This document shows, one piece after another, positions 33,998 to 44,152 of a DNA stretch of 64,000 nucleotides. The notes under the pieces are model-generated. The model was given only the letters and a program-made list of their open reading frames with translations. It had not been told where the DNA came from and searched no databases. The position numbers and the translations under genes are program-made. Origin of the DNA: Candidatus Sumerlaeaceae bacterium (GTDB lineage: Bacteria; Sumerlaeota; Sumerlaeia; Sumerlaeales; Sumerlaeaceae); assembly GCA_026418615.1 (NCBI GenBank), contig JAOAAY010000015.1:1-64000 (forward strand). The letters run 5' to 3'. Numbering within the stretch: the first letter of the stretch is position 1; every line of letters begins with the position of its first letter.

Positions 33998-35728
33998 TTA
34001 CCGGGCTAAGAGTTCGATCCGCCGCACCATAACGCCCAGTACGCGCGTATCTGTGGACTCGGGAGCATATTCGCTGGGAACCCACGCGGGCGATGTGTCC
34101 AGCGTAACCTGAACGACAGGCCCATCGCCAGCCGGGACAGCCAACTCAAGACGGTGCCACTCATGATCGCGCAGGCAGGCTGTGCCCACCGCGACCCCGT
34201 TGATGCGAATCATAACCGTTTGATGTTCTGCATCCACACGCGGATGTGTGCTGCGCAGTTCGATGGCGAGACAGGCTCGCCCGGACGGCCGTCGGAGAAA
34301 TGCTTGAGCATGCTGTCCGGCCCAACGGTAAGTGCGCCCAGCCTCGAGTTCCGAGGCATACCACTCCCCGGCGAGGAAGGGTTCGGCTGTGGAATCCATG
34401 CATAGGCTGGCGGGGGCATCAGCGTAAAGTGTCTCGGTCATGTCATCCGGCCCGCTTGCCGTATTCGCGCGTCGTCGGATGGTCACCGTGACCGGCAGGT
34501 TGGCGATGCCGCCCGCCTCGGGGGTGTCGGCCACCTCGAAAATGCGCGCATCGGTCCGATAGTCAAAATAATGTCCATCAGCCGTGTGGACGGCGAACGA
34601 GGCCGTGTAGGTGCCGCCGGTCAGATGAACGGGCATTTCGAAGGTGACTTCTGCCAAGTCGCCCGGGGCAGCCGGCTCGGTCGGCGTCTTGCGCAGATGG
34701 GTATTGGTGCCAAAAACCTCGAGGCCTGCGCGGTTGCGTATCATGACTCCAAAGACGGGGGCCTGCACGGGCGCGTCAAATCGCACGGTCATCCGGAAGG
34801 CTGTCGTTTGGCCGGGTGGGAGGCGCGGGATCTGGCCGGGTGGAGTGTCGCCGATGGAAATGTCCGTAATGCGAGCCTCGAACGATCCAAACCGGCGTTC
34901 TTGCGTCTCTCCGCCCGTTTCGACGGCGCCAATCTCGTGAAAGCGTGCGGGGAGTCGTCCGGTCGGCTGGCCGGTGGTCGTGAGGCGTTCGGCCACGCGG
35001 AGCAGATAGTCGTGCACCACATCCCGCGGCGGGCCTTCCGCAACGATTCGTCCGCGGTCGAGCAGCACGGCCCGGTCGCAAACCTGCGCCACCATGTTGG
35101 TGTCGTGGCTGACGAAAACGATGGTGACGCCAGCCTCGCGCATTTCGCTGATGCGGCCTAAGCAGCGATGGGCGAAGACGGCATCGCCAACGGCGAGAGC
35201 CTCGTCCACCAAGAGGATGTCGGGCCGCGCACTGATGGCGAGGGCAAAAGCCAGCCGCACAAACATACCCGACGAGTAGGTTTTTACGGGCATGTCCATG
35301 TAGCGGCCGAGTTCGCAAAATGCGGCGATTTCATCGTACATAGTCTGGGCGTGGCCGGGCGGGAACCCCATCAGGGCGGCATTCATAAAAACATTTTCAC
35401 GGCCGGTAAATTCGGGATGGAAACCCGTGCCCAACTCAATGATGGAGGCGACCGTGCCGGCCACCCGGACCTCGCCGGCGGTCGGCTGGACAATGCCCGC
35501 AAGAATTTTGAGAAGGGTACTCTTGCCAGCCCCGTTTGGCCCGATGACTCCCAGCGCCGTGCCCCGGGGGACCGCCAGCGAGACGCTATCGAGGGCAACG
35601 AATTCGCGTTCCCCGCGCGGAGCCTCGCTCAGCAAGAGGCGACGCAAGCGGTCCCATGACCCGCGCGCGGCGGGGTAGCGCTTCGTCAGGCCGACGACTT
35701 CAACGGCAAGGCGTGCCTCAGACATCAT
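33998..35728 (-). CDS. ABC transporter ATPase with Wzt-type C-terminal domain
   Basis: A 576-residue ATP-binding subunit for polysaccharide export. Walker A G-P-N-G-A-G-K-S at 63-70, signature Y-S-S-G-M at 151-155, Walker B L-L-V-D-E at 172-176 and the switch histidine H208 are all present. The C-terminal half (from about 280) is beta-rich, with a Wzt-C-like carbohydrate-binding domain and a further beta-sandwich, longer than usual. Such domains recognise the capped end of an O-polysaccharide. The start (ATG 35728 or 35725) overlaps the stop of the permease gene, so the pair is co-translated. Together they would export an O-antigen or other lipid-linked glycan. Confidence 0.9.
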   Translation of the reverse strand: MMSEARLAVEVVGLTKRYPAARGSWDRLRRLLLSEAPRGEREFVALDSVSLAVPRGTALGVIGPNGAGKSTLLKILAGIVQPTAGEVRVAGTVASIIELGTGFHPEFTGRENVFMNAALMGFPPGHAQTMYDEIAAFCELGRYMDMPVKTYSSGMFVRLAFALAISARPDILLVDEALAVGDAVFAHRCLGRISEMREAGVTIVFVSHDTNMVAQVCDRAVLLDRGRIVAEGPPRDVVHDYLLRVAERLTTTGQPTGRLPARFHEIGAVETGGETQERRFGSFEARITDISIGDTPPGQIPRLPPGQTTAFRMTVRFDAPVQAPVFGVMIRNRAGLEVFGTNTHLRKTPTEPAAPGDLAEVTFEMPVHLTGGTYTASFAVHTADGHYFDYRTDARIFEVADTPEAGGIANLPVTVTIRRRANTASGPDDMTETLYADAPASLCMDSTAEPFLAGEWYASELEAGRTYRWAGQHAQAFLRRPSGRACLAIELRSTHPRVDAEHQTVMIRINGVAVGTACLRDHEWHRLELAVPAGDGPVVQVTLDTSPAWVPSEYAPESTDTRVLGVMVRRIELLAR

Positions 35729-36536
35729 CCGCAAATCGGCGGCGCGCATGCTGAAAGATGCGACGGCCCGCATCATGGAGTATGAGGGCGATGATCAGCA
35801 AGTACAACAGACGCCCGGCGGACGGGAGCCGATGCGCGACGATCACATCGCGGTAGGCTGTCATCAGGTGGGCAACGGGATTGAGATCGAACCACCAGCG
35901 CGTCCACGGTAAAGCGGCTTCGAGCGTCTTCTGTTCATACACGATCGGCGAACTCCAGAATAACACCTGAAGTCCGGCCATGAGGATCTGGGCCGTGTCG
36001 CGCACGGCGACATTAAGAGAGGCGAGCAGGTAGGCGGGCCCTGTCATCAGCGCCACCTGAAGCAAAACGAGAGGCGGTAGGAGCACGAGGGAGACGGGGT
36101 GAAATGCGCCGACAATTGCTGCAAAGATGAGAAACAAGACCATGGCCACCAGGAATGGCAGCAGTCCCGCAACGAGGCTGGCGGCCGGCAGGATTCCCAC
36201 GGGAAAAGCCACACGGCGGATGAGCGAGGCGTTGCCGGTGATGGACTGGCATGCCCCCAGCAGGCTTTCGTTCATCCAGTTCCACGCCAGCAAGGCGGGG
36301 CAGAGGAAGACGGCGTAGTTGGCTGCATGGCCGCCAATGCTGACCGTGGCACCGCGAGTGAGCGTGGAGAAGACCGCGATGTACAGCATAAGGATGATGA
36401 GCGGGTGAATGACGGCCCAAAAGATCCCCATGGCTGATCCGGCGTAGCGGGCACGCAACTCGCGCGCAACGAACGACAGGAGCAGGCGGCGGTTCGCCGC
36501 AATTTCTCGCTCGATTGGAATGTGCCGGACAGTCAT
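35718..36536 (-). CDS. ABC-2 type polysaccharide export permease (Wzm-like)
   Basis: A 272-residue inner-membrane protein with six probable spans. [13 protein letters not shown] near 25 is the coupling-helix region of ABC2 polysaccharide permeases, and W-N-W-M-N-E-S-L and N-L-N-P-V-A-H-L-type segments fit too. The start is the ATG at 36536; a frame to 36566 adds ten residues. It is the partner of the Wzt-like ATPase immediately downstream. It is divergent from the aldo/keto reductase gene. Confidence 0.9.
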   Translation of the reverse strand: MTVRHIPIEREIAANRRLLLSFVARELRARYAGSAMGIFWAVIHPLIILMLYIAVFSTLTRGATVSIGGHAANYAVFLCPALLAWNWMNESLLGACQSITGNASLIRRVAFPVGILPAASLVAGLLPFLVAMVLFLIFAAIVGAFHPVSLVLLPPLVLLQVALMTGPAYLLASLNVAVRDTAQILMAGLQVLFWSSPIVYEQKTLEAALPWTRWWFDLNPVAHLMTAYRDVIVAHRLPSAGRLLYLLIIALILHDAGRRIFQHARRRFADDV

Positions 36537-36713
36537 CGTGTTTGTTTGTGCTGCACGCCTGCGCAAGGATCAACGGCGGAGGTGTGGCGGTGTCAACCGG
36601 CGGATTGGCGTGCTGAGTCACAGAATAGGCTTAGACGCGCCGGCGGATTGGTGACGGATGCGGCAGGCGTGACCGCACCGGACATGGCATTTCAATCGCT
36701 GGGAAGGCTGGAC

Positions 36714-37700
36714 ATGGAGCAACGCGAATTAGGGCGCAGCGGACTGCGGGTTTCGGCGCTGGGTCTGGGGTGTATGGGGATGTCGGAGTTTTACGGACCC
36801 CGCAACGACGAAGAGTCCACGGCGACTATTCATCGAGCGCTGGAACTTGGCATCACGCTGTTCGACACGGCCGACATGTACGGCCCGTGGCACAACGAGG
36901 AACTGGTCGGACGCGCCCTGGCCGGGCGACACGAGGGTGTCGTGGTGGCGACGAAATTCGGTTTTGTGCGCGGGGCGGACCCTATGGTGCGCAGCGTGAA
37001 CGGTAGGCCCGAGTATGTCCGGCAGGCCTGTGAGGCAAGCCTGCGTCGTCTCCAGCGGGACACAATAGATTTATACTACCTTCATCGGGTGGACCCGGCC
37101 ACTCCCATCGAAGAAACTGTCGGCGCCATGGCGGCGCTCGTACGCGAGGGAAAGGTGCGGTTCATCGGTTTGTCAGAGGTTTCTCCGGCTACGCTGCGCC
37201 GAGCCGCGGCGGTTCATCCCATAGCCGCGGTGCAATCGGAGTATTCCCTGTGGACGCGCGACCCGGAGGATGGCATTCTTGAGGCATGCCGTGAGGTGGG
37301 GGCCGGTTTCGTGGCATACAGCCCCTTGGGGCGCGGTTTCCTGACGGGTGAGATCAAAAATCCGGCAGATTTTGCGCCAGACGATTACCGGCGTCACCAC
37401 CCGCGCTTTCTTGGTGAGAATTTCGAGCGCAACCTGCGACTGGTGGATGCGGTGCGCGACCTAGCGGCATCGAAGGGTTGTACGCCCGCTCAACTGGCAC
37501 TGGCTTGGGTGCTGTCGCGCGGCAAGGACATTGTGCCCATTCCCGGCACGAAGCGGCGCAAGTATTTGGAGCAGAATGTGGCTGCGCTTGAAATCATGCT
37601 GACAGCGGCCGAGGTTGCAACTTTGGAGGCCATCGCTCCGAAGGGAGCAGCGGCCGGCGAGCGCTACCCCAAGCAGTTCATGGGGATGCTAAACGGATAA
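36714..37700 (+). CDS. Aldo/keto reductase
   Basis: A 328-residue NADPH-dependent oxidoreductase of the TIM-barrel AKR superfamily. The catalytic tetrad is visible: D51 and Y56 in F-D-T-A-D-M-Y-G, K81 in A-T-K-F-G, and H124 in [13 protein letters not shown] near 275 binds the cofactor phosphate. The ATG at 36714 has GGAAGG seven bases upstream and gives a typical AKR length; the longer frame back to 36522 would include unrelated residues. The substrate (sugar aldehyde or other carbonyl) is not known. Confidence 0.93.
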   Translation: MEQRELGRSGLRVSALGLGCMGMSEFYGPRNDEESTATIHRALELGITLFDTADMYGPWHNEELVGRALAGRHEGVVVATKFGFVRGADPMVRSVNGRPEYVRQACEASLRRLQRDTIDLYYLHRVDPATPIEETVGAMAALVREGKVRFIGLSEVSPATLRRAAAVHPIAAVQSEYSLWTRDPEDGILEACREVGAGFVAYSPLGRGFLTGEIKNPADFAPDDYRRHHPRFLGENFERNLRLVDAVRDLAASKGCTPAQLALAWVLSRGKDIVPIPGTKRRKYLEQNVAALEIMLTAAEVATLEAIAPKGAAAGERYPKQFMGMLNG

Positions 37701-37763
37701 CAGCGAGCGCGACAGGCAGGCAGCATTGCAGTGCGCGGGCCGCGAATCCCTGTAAGGCTGGCC

Positions 37764-37799
37764 GGGCGACCGGGGAGCGATTATGGCTGTTGGTCGCCC
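37764..37799. repeat. Inverted repeat between convergent genes
   Basis: GGGCGACC at 37764-37771 is complementary to GGTCGCCC at 37792-37799, with a 20-base spacer. It lies between the convergent aldo/keto reductase and esterase stops, the right arm being inside the last codons of the esterase. It could be a weak bidirectional terminator, but there is no T-tract on either side. Confidence 0.25.
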
Positions 37800-39004
37800 T
37801 GTTCACGATCGCGCTTGCCGAACAGAAATTCCATGGGCTTGTCCAAGCGGGCTCGCCACGCGGCTTCGTTGTGATCGGCGCCGTCAAACTTATGCACGAC
37901 AAAGTTACGCCCGATTTTGAGTCCCTGCGAAGTCAGCCAGTCGTTCACCCGTGACTGCAAGGGCTCGTACCTGGCGTCAATCCCAGTGGTGCCGTAGTCG
38001 AAATAAAGGGTAACGGTTGTTGGCACGGAACTATCGCGTGCAATTTCATCAAGGATCAACGGCGGTGCGCCGTCGAGGTCGCGCTGGCCGTTGAACGGCC
38101 AATGAGTCGAGACGCATCCGGCGCGACCAAAGGTTTCCGGGTGCTTCCAGCACAAATAGAAGGAGATCAGGCCACCCATGGACGAACCCATGGTGGCGGT
38201 ATTTTCCGGGCCGGACAGAATGCGGTACTCTTTGCGGATGCGCGGCAGCAACTCTTCGATCAGGAATCGGGCGTAAGCCGGTCCCTCGTGCCACGGCGAG
38301 TACTCGAGCGCCCGATCGGCCGTGTTCCAAACGCCGACCACCACAGGCGGCTCGATGCGCCCGGCCTTAGCGAGGCGCACGATGCATTCGTCCACACCCC
38401 AATCCACCCCCGTGTGGGCGATGCGCGGATCGAAAAGATTCTGTCCGTCGTGCATAACGAGGAGCGGAAAGCGCTTGTCCGGATTTTCATCGTACTCCGG
38501 CGGAAACCAGACCGAGACATGACGACGGCGATTGAGATGCTTGGACTCCACATCGCGCATGATGATCAGCCGGCCCAACACTCCAGAGCCGACAATGTCA
38601 TCCAAAAACTTGTCCGGACCTTGTTTGAATGCCGTCACGACAAATTCCACCTCCTTGTCCCGATCCGCCGCAATCACATGATTTCCCGGCACGCGCCCAT
38701 CCTGAGTCAGAGCCTCAGTCTCCCACGAGCCAAGTGTAAACTTGAACTCGACGGTCGAACCGCGCGGTACGCTGAGGACCGCCGTGCGCGTGGTGCCGTC
38801 GCCCTTCAGTGGAAAACGGGCGGGATCCCACGGGCCCAGTTCTGGCAGGCTTCCGGGCATATAAACTGTGGGCGTTTGCGGCGGCACGCCGACCCGTACC
38901 GTCAGGGTGACAGTTGGCGTCGTGCTGTCGGCGCGCGCCGGCAGAGGCAGCAATATGGCCATCATCAGCGCCGGTACCAGCAAAACTTGGGCGTGAGGCA
39001 TCAT
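37781..39004 (-). CDS. Exported esterase with N-terminal starch-binding-like domain
   Basis: A 407-residue protein. Signal peptide about 1-25. Residues 30-125 form a CBM20-like beta-sandwich (L-P-E-L-G-P-W-D near 54-60, F-K-F-T-L-G-S-W-E near 88) that would bind alpha-glucan. The rest is an esterase D/feruloyl-esterase-type alpha/beta hydrolase with nucleophile elbow G-S-S-M-G at 273-277 (S275), V-M-H-D-G-Q-N near 193 and a late histidine in A-D-H-N-E-A. It belongs to the same-strand run of amylase, hexosaminidase and S9 peptidase, and may remove ester groups from polysaccharide. The start is the ATG at 39004. Confidence 0.85.
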   Translation of the reverse strand: MMPHAQVLLVPALMMAILLPLPARADSTTPTVTLTVRVGVPPQTPTVYMPGSLPELGPWDPARFPLKGDGTTRTAVLSVPRGSTVEFKFTLGSWETEALTQDGRVPGNHVIAADRDKEVEFVVTAFKQGPDKFLDDIVGSGVLGRLIIMRDVESKHLNRRRHVSVWFPPEYDENPDKRFPLLVMHDGQNLFDPRIAHTGVDWGVDECIVRLAKAGRIEPPVVVGVWNTADRALEYSPWHEGPAYARFLIEELLPRIRKEYRILSGPENTATMGSSMGGLISFYLCWKHPETFGRAGCVSTHWPFNGQRDLDGAPPLILDEIARDSSVPTTVTLYFDYGTTGIDARYEPLQSRVNDWLTSQGLKIGRNFVVHKFDGADHNEAAWRARLDKPMEFLFGKRDREQGDQQP

Positions 39005-39041
39005 GAGTAGGGCACCTTCGTGAGGTCATCGTGTTGCAGGT

Positions 39042-41081
39042 TCATGGACCCTCAGGCGGGTCGCCGACAAGCAGTTGTTCGCGAAGGAAAAGCATGGCCG
39101 TGATGAGCGAATAGTCACGGTTTTCCTTTCGTGCGAAACCGTGGCCCTCGTTCAGAGCCAAGAGGTACCAGACTTCGCGTCCCTTGGCGCGAACGGCCTC
39201 GACAATCTGCTCCGCCTCCGACTGGGGCACGCGCGGGTCGTTGCGTCCCTGCTGGACGAACAGGGCCGCCTCGATCTTGTCGGCGTGATAGAGAGGTGAA
39301 ATGCGCTCCAAGACTGCGCGCACCGCCGGATCGCGCTCGTCGCCATATTCTGCGCGGCGGAGGTCGCGCCGGTACTCCTGCGTGTTCTGCAAAAATGTTG
39401 GGATGCTGCTGATGGCGACCACAGCAATGCCCGCCCGCACGCGGCCCGGATAGAAGGCGAGCGCGGCCAGCGACATATAGCCGCCGTATGAGCCGCCGTA
39501 AACTGCCACTCGTGCGGGGTCGAGTTCAGGTTGTTTTCCAATCCAATCGAGCGTCGCACCGATATCGGCAAGACTTGCCTCGCGCTTCACCCCGTCGTCT
39601 AAGGCAAGGAAAGCCTTTCCATATCCCGAGGATCCGCGCACATTGGGCATCAGCACCGCAATGCCAAGGTCATTGGCCAGAAGTTGGACCAGCGACGAGT
39701 AACCCGGGCGACTTTGGCTCTCTGGCCCGCCGTGAAAGATGACCAGCACGGGGCGCCGGGCTGAAGCACCGGCTGGTACGCGCGGCTTGTAGTAGATGGC
39801 AGGAACCGTGACGCCATCGGTCGAGGGGTAGCGCACGACGACTGGGTTGACGAATTGGGAGGTGTCGAGGCCGCCAACCTCCGACCGGGTCCAGCGGACA
39901 ACCTTGCCGCTGCGCAATTCAATGTGATAGATGTCCGACGGCGACCGCGGGGAATCGAGCGTGAAGAAGAGGCGTCCGGTGTTCTTGTCGGGAAAAAGCA
40001 GCGATCCGACAATTCCCTCGGGAACAGTCAGTCGGCGGATGCGGCCGGTCCGGGGGTTCAGCAGGTGAGGCGTCCCGATGCCGTCTATGTTGGCTGTGAA
40101 GGCCACGGCTGATCCGTCGCGAGCGACGGCAATGTCCTCGATATCCCAGGGGATATCCTTGGTGAGCGGCTGAGGCGTGGCGTCGGGTTTGGAGAGATCG
40201 AGGTAATACAACTGGTTGAAATCGCTGTATCGGTCTGTGACCAGATAAACGCCTTTTCCGTCGGCCGAAAAAGCCGCACCGGCGACGCTTGCCGGCGGAG
40301 TCTTTGGCGTCAACTGGCGGCGCTCGCCGCTGTCCAGGTCGAGCAGATGCAAATCGGCGTCGCTGACGGACCGGTATTGGCCGACAAGCAATCGCCGCCC
40401 ATCGGGCGAGAATCCGGCGGGAAACCAGGTACCCGACTCCTCTACGACGCGGCGGGCCGCGGCGGGGTTGGCGGTCTCAGCCACATAGACATCCATGTCG
40501 CGGCCGTTGCGCGCCGTGCTGAGGAAGGCCATGAGCCGGCCGTCAGGCGAGAACATCAGCCCCCCATGGCGGCTCTTGCCGTCGGTCAGCAGAGTCGCGC
40601 GTCCCGTCTTGCGGTCGAAACGGTAGATTTGGGAAAACTCATTGCCGCCGGTATCCTGCAAATAGAAAATAGTTTGAGGATCGCCCGGCATGAACGCGCC
40701 ATTGTCCGTCGGTTCCTCATGGAAAGTCAGTTGGTGGCGCGCCCCCATGGGCATTTCGAGCAGGTGCAGTTGCGCTGTGTCGCCGAAGCGTGTTGTCATG
40801 AGAACCTGCTGTCCGTCGGGGGTCACATCGAGCAGACCCGCGCTGCGCGCGTTGAGGTATTGCATGACACGGCGTCGCACCTCGGCCGGCACCTCGGGCA
40901 CGCCGCTGACGAGCAGGTTTGCATTGCCCTCCACCTTGCGCATGCCTGCAATGGCAGAGACTGTTGTGCCGTTTTGCTCGTCGCTCAATTCCGATAACTC
41001 CTTGGCGATTCCGATTGCGCAGAGAGCGGCCAGGAAGGCCGCAACTGCGAGGCTCCGGAAAGTGACGCCCGTTTTGTTCAT
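39042..41081 (-). CDS. S9-family peptidase (prolyl oligopeptidase-type), exported
   Basis: A 679-residue enzyme. After a signal peptide (about 1-27, A-L-C-A-I-G-I-A-K-E), an eight- or seven-bladed beta-propeller spans about 60-420 (S-P-D-G-R-x-x-A-F repeats). The C-terminal alpha/beta hydrolase domain has G-G-S-Y-G-G-Y with nucleophile S531, D615 in G-R-N-D-P-R and H647 in N-E-G-H-G-F, a complete triad. These enzymes cleave short peptides, often releasing dipeptides. The ATG at 41081 is preferred to 41150 because the signal peptide begins there. It is the third gene of the reverse-strand exported-enzyme run. Confidence 0.9.
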   Translation of the reverse strand: MNKTGVTFRSLAVAAFLAALCAIGIAKELSELSDEQNGTTVSAIAGMRKVEGNANLLVSGVPEVPAEVRRRVMQYLNARSAGLLDVTPDGQQVLMTTRFGDTAQLHLLEMPMGARHQLTFHEEPTDNGAFMPGDPQTIFYLQDTGGNEFSQIYRFDRKTGRATLLTDGKSRHGGLMFSPDGRLMAFLSTARNGRDMDVYVAETANPAAARRVVEESGTWFPAGFSPDGRRLLVGQYRSVSDADLHLLDLDSGERRQLTPKTPPASVAGAAFSADGKGVYLVTDRYSDFNQLYYLDLSKPDATPQPLTKDIPWDIEDIAVARDGSAVAFTANIDGIGTPHLLNPRTGRIRRLTVPEGIVGSLLFPDKNTGRLFFTLDSPRSPSDIYHIELRSGKVVRWTRSEVGGLDTSQFVNPVVVRYPSTDGVTVPAIYYKPRVPAGASARRPVLVIFHGGPESQSRPGYSSLVQLLANDLGIAVLMPNVRGSSGYGKAFLALDDGVKREASLADIGATLDWIGKQPELDPARVAVYGGSYGGYMSLAALAFYPGRVRAGIAVVAISSIPTFLQNTQEYRRDLRRAEYGDERDPAVRAVLERISPLYHADKIEAALFVQQGRNDPRVPQSEAEQIVEAVRAKGREVWYLLALNEGHGFARKENRDYSLITAMLFLREQLLVGDPPEGP

Positions 41082-41171
41082 GATGAACCAGCCCTGATGC
41101 AGGGTTGAGACCACGCGAAGAGATAGCCGCGCGAGCCTCGCAGCCTTCATCGGCCAAGGCGCCGCGTCCCG

Positions 41172-44066
41172 CTATTTTGCGCCACTGACTCCGAAGACGA
41201 GGAGCGCGCTGCCTTGGCGGTTCGAGACAAACTCCAGTGAGCGGATTTTCGTGCGCGGGTGCGGGTTTGACCAGATGTAGGCGTGAACGCAAACGGGCAG
41301 GTCGCGGTCGCGGCGCCAAAGGATAGGTGTTCGCTCGTTTGTCTCGGTGGAGTCGAGCGCATGGACGGTTTCGCCTGCCTCCCACGAGATCCGCGCGTGC
41401 GAGCCATCGTCGTAGCGGACATTCGTCACGGCCAAGGCGGGCAGACGCGCGGCGCTCAGCGTGGCGGCCACGGCAAAGGTGAGTGTCGTCGCCGTGTCGC
41501 CTACGGGCAGTTCCACGCGTCCCGGCCACTCACCGGGCGGATTGAAGCGCCCCGCCAACAACAATGCGCGCGGTTGGCCGGCTACTCCGGCCAGTTGGAA
41601 CATGAAGCGTCCCAAGGCCGCGCGACCCGTGGGGAAGTCGGCAAGGGCTTTCGTTGTGCGAAATCCCAACCACTCGCCGTTGTGCGGACGCAGGTCGAGT
41701 CGGGCGTGAGCGTCCAGGTTCAGCGTCCAGCCCGCTGCGCCGTTTCTCGGAAACAATTCGTTGCGCCAGAGACGGTTGAATTCCTCGATGTAATCGAACG
41801 GCACGGCTGCGGCATCGCGGTATCCGCCGGTCCAGGCCGCCTCTGCCGCGAGGATGTAGGCCGCGTATTGGCGCGGCTGCTCGCGCATCGAGCCTTCGTC
41901 GAACGAGAAACCGGCCCAAGTGGTCTGGAGTGTGCCCAGCGCGCGGCCGCGGGTGGTCCCTTCGTCTCGAGGGCGGGCGGCCTCTGTCGCCACCGCCTTC
42001 GCAAAGCGAACGATGTTTTCGGGTGCAAACCACGGTGCGCCGATCGTGTCGAACCCTTCGCCGCAGAATAAAAGTAGACTCGAGTATTTTTCCGGAACTA
42101 CGGGGATGTAATGCCAGTCTGTAATAATGATATCTTTCGACAGCCCGTCGCGGCGTTTGCGCGCTTCCTCGACGGTCTCGGCATTCAGGGCGTCGGGGCC
42201 CTCGCCCGGCCCCAGAAACAAATCGCCCCAGATCATGGTGCGGATACCCCGCGCGGCCAGAAAATTCCGGTAGTGTTCGATATCGTCGAGGATCAATTGC
42301 GTCACGCCGCGAGCCCGCGCCGCCTCCCGCTTAGGAAAGCCCTCGTTCGTGATTTCGTCATGCCCGATGTGGATGAACCGGGGGCGCATGAGGGCGATGG
42401 CCTCGTCGTAGATGCCCTCGCAGATCCGATAGACCTCCGGGTTGGTGGCGTCGTAAGCATACGGGCGTTGCGGATCATCCGCAAGATGGCGGAAGGCGGG
42501 GTTGTCGAGAAGCCATTCGCTATGTCCGAAAGTGTTGATCAGCGGGATGATCTCCACATGCTGACGCTCCGCCTCGGAGATGACCGCCCGGGCATCGGCC
42601 AGTTCCATGCCAAAGGTTGTATGGTGGATTTCTGGTCGGATGGCCCATTTGATGTATTCGCACTGCCACACGAGGCGGTTGATTTTTAGCGCGCCCAAAA
42701 TATCGCGGACCATGCGCACCTGCAGGTTGCGCGCGTTGCGACCAGAAAAAAAGTGGATACCGCGAAACGCCAGTACCGGCCAGTCGGTGATTTCACACCC
42801 GCGGGCAAAGGTGTCCCCTTGCTCGTGGCGCAACAACTGGCGGAATGTTTTGACCGCGTTGGCCAGGCCTTCCGTGGTGCCGGCCTCGAGTGTGGCCCCA
42901 TCCACCCCCACGCGCAGGCGGTACGCTTCGGGACGCGCGAGGTCGCCGGTCATTCCCGACGCCAGACGCAGGACGATCCCTGCTTGTTGCCTGCTGGCGG
43001 TTTTGCCGACCTGCGCTCTCACGCCGCAGACATCCTCGATGGCTTCAGCAGCCTCGCGCGCGAAGGGCTCGGCGTCCGCGCCGCCCTCAGCCCGCACACC
43101 AATGCCGTCACGCACAGTCAAATTGTAGCGTGACCATTTCACTCGTTTCGGCGTCGGGATGATCCGGTCTGGTGCCCGGTAAGGCAGCACGGCTTGCTCC
43201 AGCGCTACGGCTGCCACATCCGACTCCGCCGGTCGCTCGGTGCCCGTCGTGATCCCCGGCGTTGGTTCCGCCGCCGGCGGGAATCGCAAAGTCACCTCGT
43301 ACGAATGCATCTCTCCCGTCTTGAGCGGGGTCTCTAACACGGCCAGCCAGAAGAGCCAATTCGGTTCGCCCCAGACATTTTTACGGAAGTCCACGAATGC
43401 CAGCGGCAGCGAGCCGGAGGTTTCGATTTCGACGGGGCCCAGCCGCGAGTCGAGGCGCAGGGTCCGGAAACCCGAAACCAAAGTATTTTCATCTGCGCCG
43501 CCGGTTTTGGCGATGACAGGGACGCGGCCGGAGCCTTTTTCGCCGGACGGCATGACAAACGAGTACTCGCGCCCCGTCACCGAGGCTGGGAACACAGAAC
43601 CGATGCGATCCTGAAGCAAGGCCGGGACATCGCTCGTCAGACGCGCTTGCACGCTGAATGTCACGGTGCGGTTGGCGGACAATGCGATGGTTTGCGTTCC
43701 TTCGAACTCGTCGCGGCCGGCATGCAGCGGAATCACCAGCCGGCGCTTTTGTTCCGGCTCCGTCTCGGACTCCAACGAGGCGCGCGCCCGGGCGACATAG
43801 TTTTTGTCGTCCTCGTAGGCATAGTAGCGCGGGAACCAGACCACGGGCTTCACGACATAAAACCGCCCGTAGGACATGAAGGGCACACCATCCACAATAA
43901 TAGTGGGACCGTCGGAGGTCCCCAGTTTGAGAGTGATGCCGTTCAGGTCAACGGACAGGGTGTCCGTGCTCTCCCATTCTGCTGCGGGGATGCCCGGTGC
44001 CGCGCCGAACAAGACCACGCAAACAATCGCACGCAAAAGCCTTGCGGCATTCCCGAGTCGAATCAT
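41172..44066 (-). CDS. GH20 beta-N-acetylhexosaminidase with large N-terminal domain
   Basis: A 964-residue exported glycoside hydrolase. The GH20b-like domain starts near 315 (I-I-P-T-P-K) and the catalytic barrel near 430, with F-S-G-R-N-A-R, and the D-E pair at 580-581 in G-H-D-E-I, the family's substrate-assisted catalytic residues. Residues 110-310 form a beta-rich domain I do not recognise. Signal peptide about 1-28. The enzyme would release GlcNAc or GalNAc from chitin oligosaccharides or glycans. The ATG at 44066 is the chosen start; a TTG 15 bases upstream (44081) with GGAGGGGG is an alternative. It follows the amylase gene by about 86 bp. Confidence 0.88.
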   Translation of the reverse strand: MIRLGNAARLLRAIVCVVLFGAAPGIPAAEWESTDTLSVDLNGITLKLGTSDGPTIIVDGVPFMSYGRFYVVKPVVWFPRYYAYEDDKNYVARARASLESETEPEQKRRLVIPLHAGRDEFEGTQTIALSANRTVTFSVQARLTSDVPALLQDRIGSVFPASVTGREYSFVMPSGEKGSGRVPVIAKTGGADENTLVSGFRTLRLDSRLGPVEIETSGSLPLAFVDFRKNVWGEPNWLFWLAVLETPLKTGEMHSYEVTLRFPPAAEPTPGITTGTERPAESDVAAVALEQAVLPYRAPDRIIPTPKRVKWSRYNLTVRDGIGVRAEGGADAEPFAREAAEAIEDVCGVRAQVGKTASRQQAGIVLRLASGMTGDLARPEAYRLRVGVDGATLEAGTTEGLANAVKTFRQLLRHEQGDTFARGCEITDWPVLAFRGIHFFSGRNARNLQVRMVRDILGALKINRLVWQCEYIKWAIRPEIHHTTFGMELADARAVISEAERQHVEIIPLINTFGHSEWLLDNPAFRHLADDPQRPYAYDATNPEVYRICEGIYDEAIALMRPRFIHIGHDEITNEGFPKREAARARGVTQLILDDIEHYRNFLAARGIRTMIWGDLFLGPGEGPDALNAETVEEARKRRDGLSKDIIITDWHYIPVVPEKYSSLLLFCGEGFDTIGAPWFAPENIVRFAKAVATEAARPRDEGTTRGRALGTLQTTWAGFSFDEGSMREQPRQYAAYILAAEAAWTGGYRDAAAVPFDYIEEFNRLWRNELFPRNGAAGWTLNLDAHARLDLRPHNGEWLGFRTTKALADFPTGRAALGRFMFQLAGVAGQPRALLLAGRFNPPGEWPGRVELPVGDTATTLTFAVAATLSAARLPALAVTNVRYDDGSHARISWEAGETVHALDSTETNERTPILWRRDRDLPVCVHAYIWSNPHPRTKIRSLEFVSNRQGSALLVFGVSGAK

Positions 44067-44152
44067 CGCCGTTGTCGTCAAAGTCCCCCTCCAAGCGAGC
44101 GTTTTGCGGGCATGCCAGCACCCTTCGCGGAGCATACGCGTTGGGCAAGTGG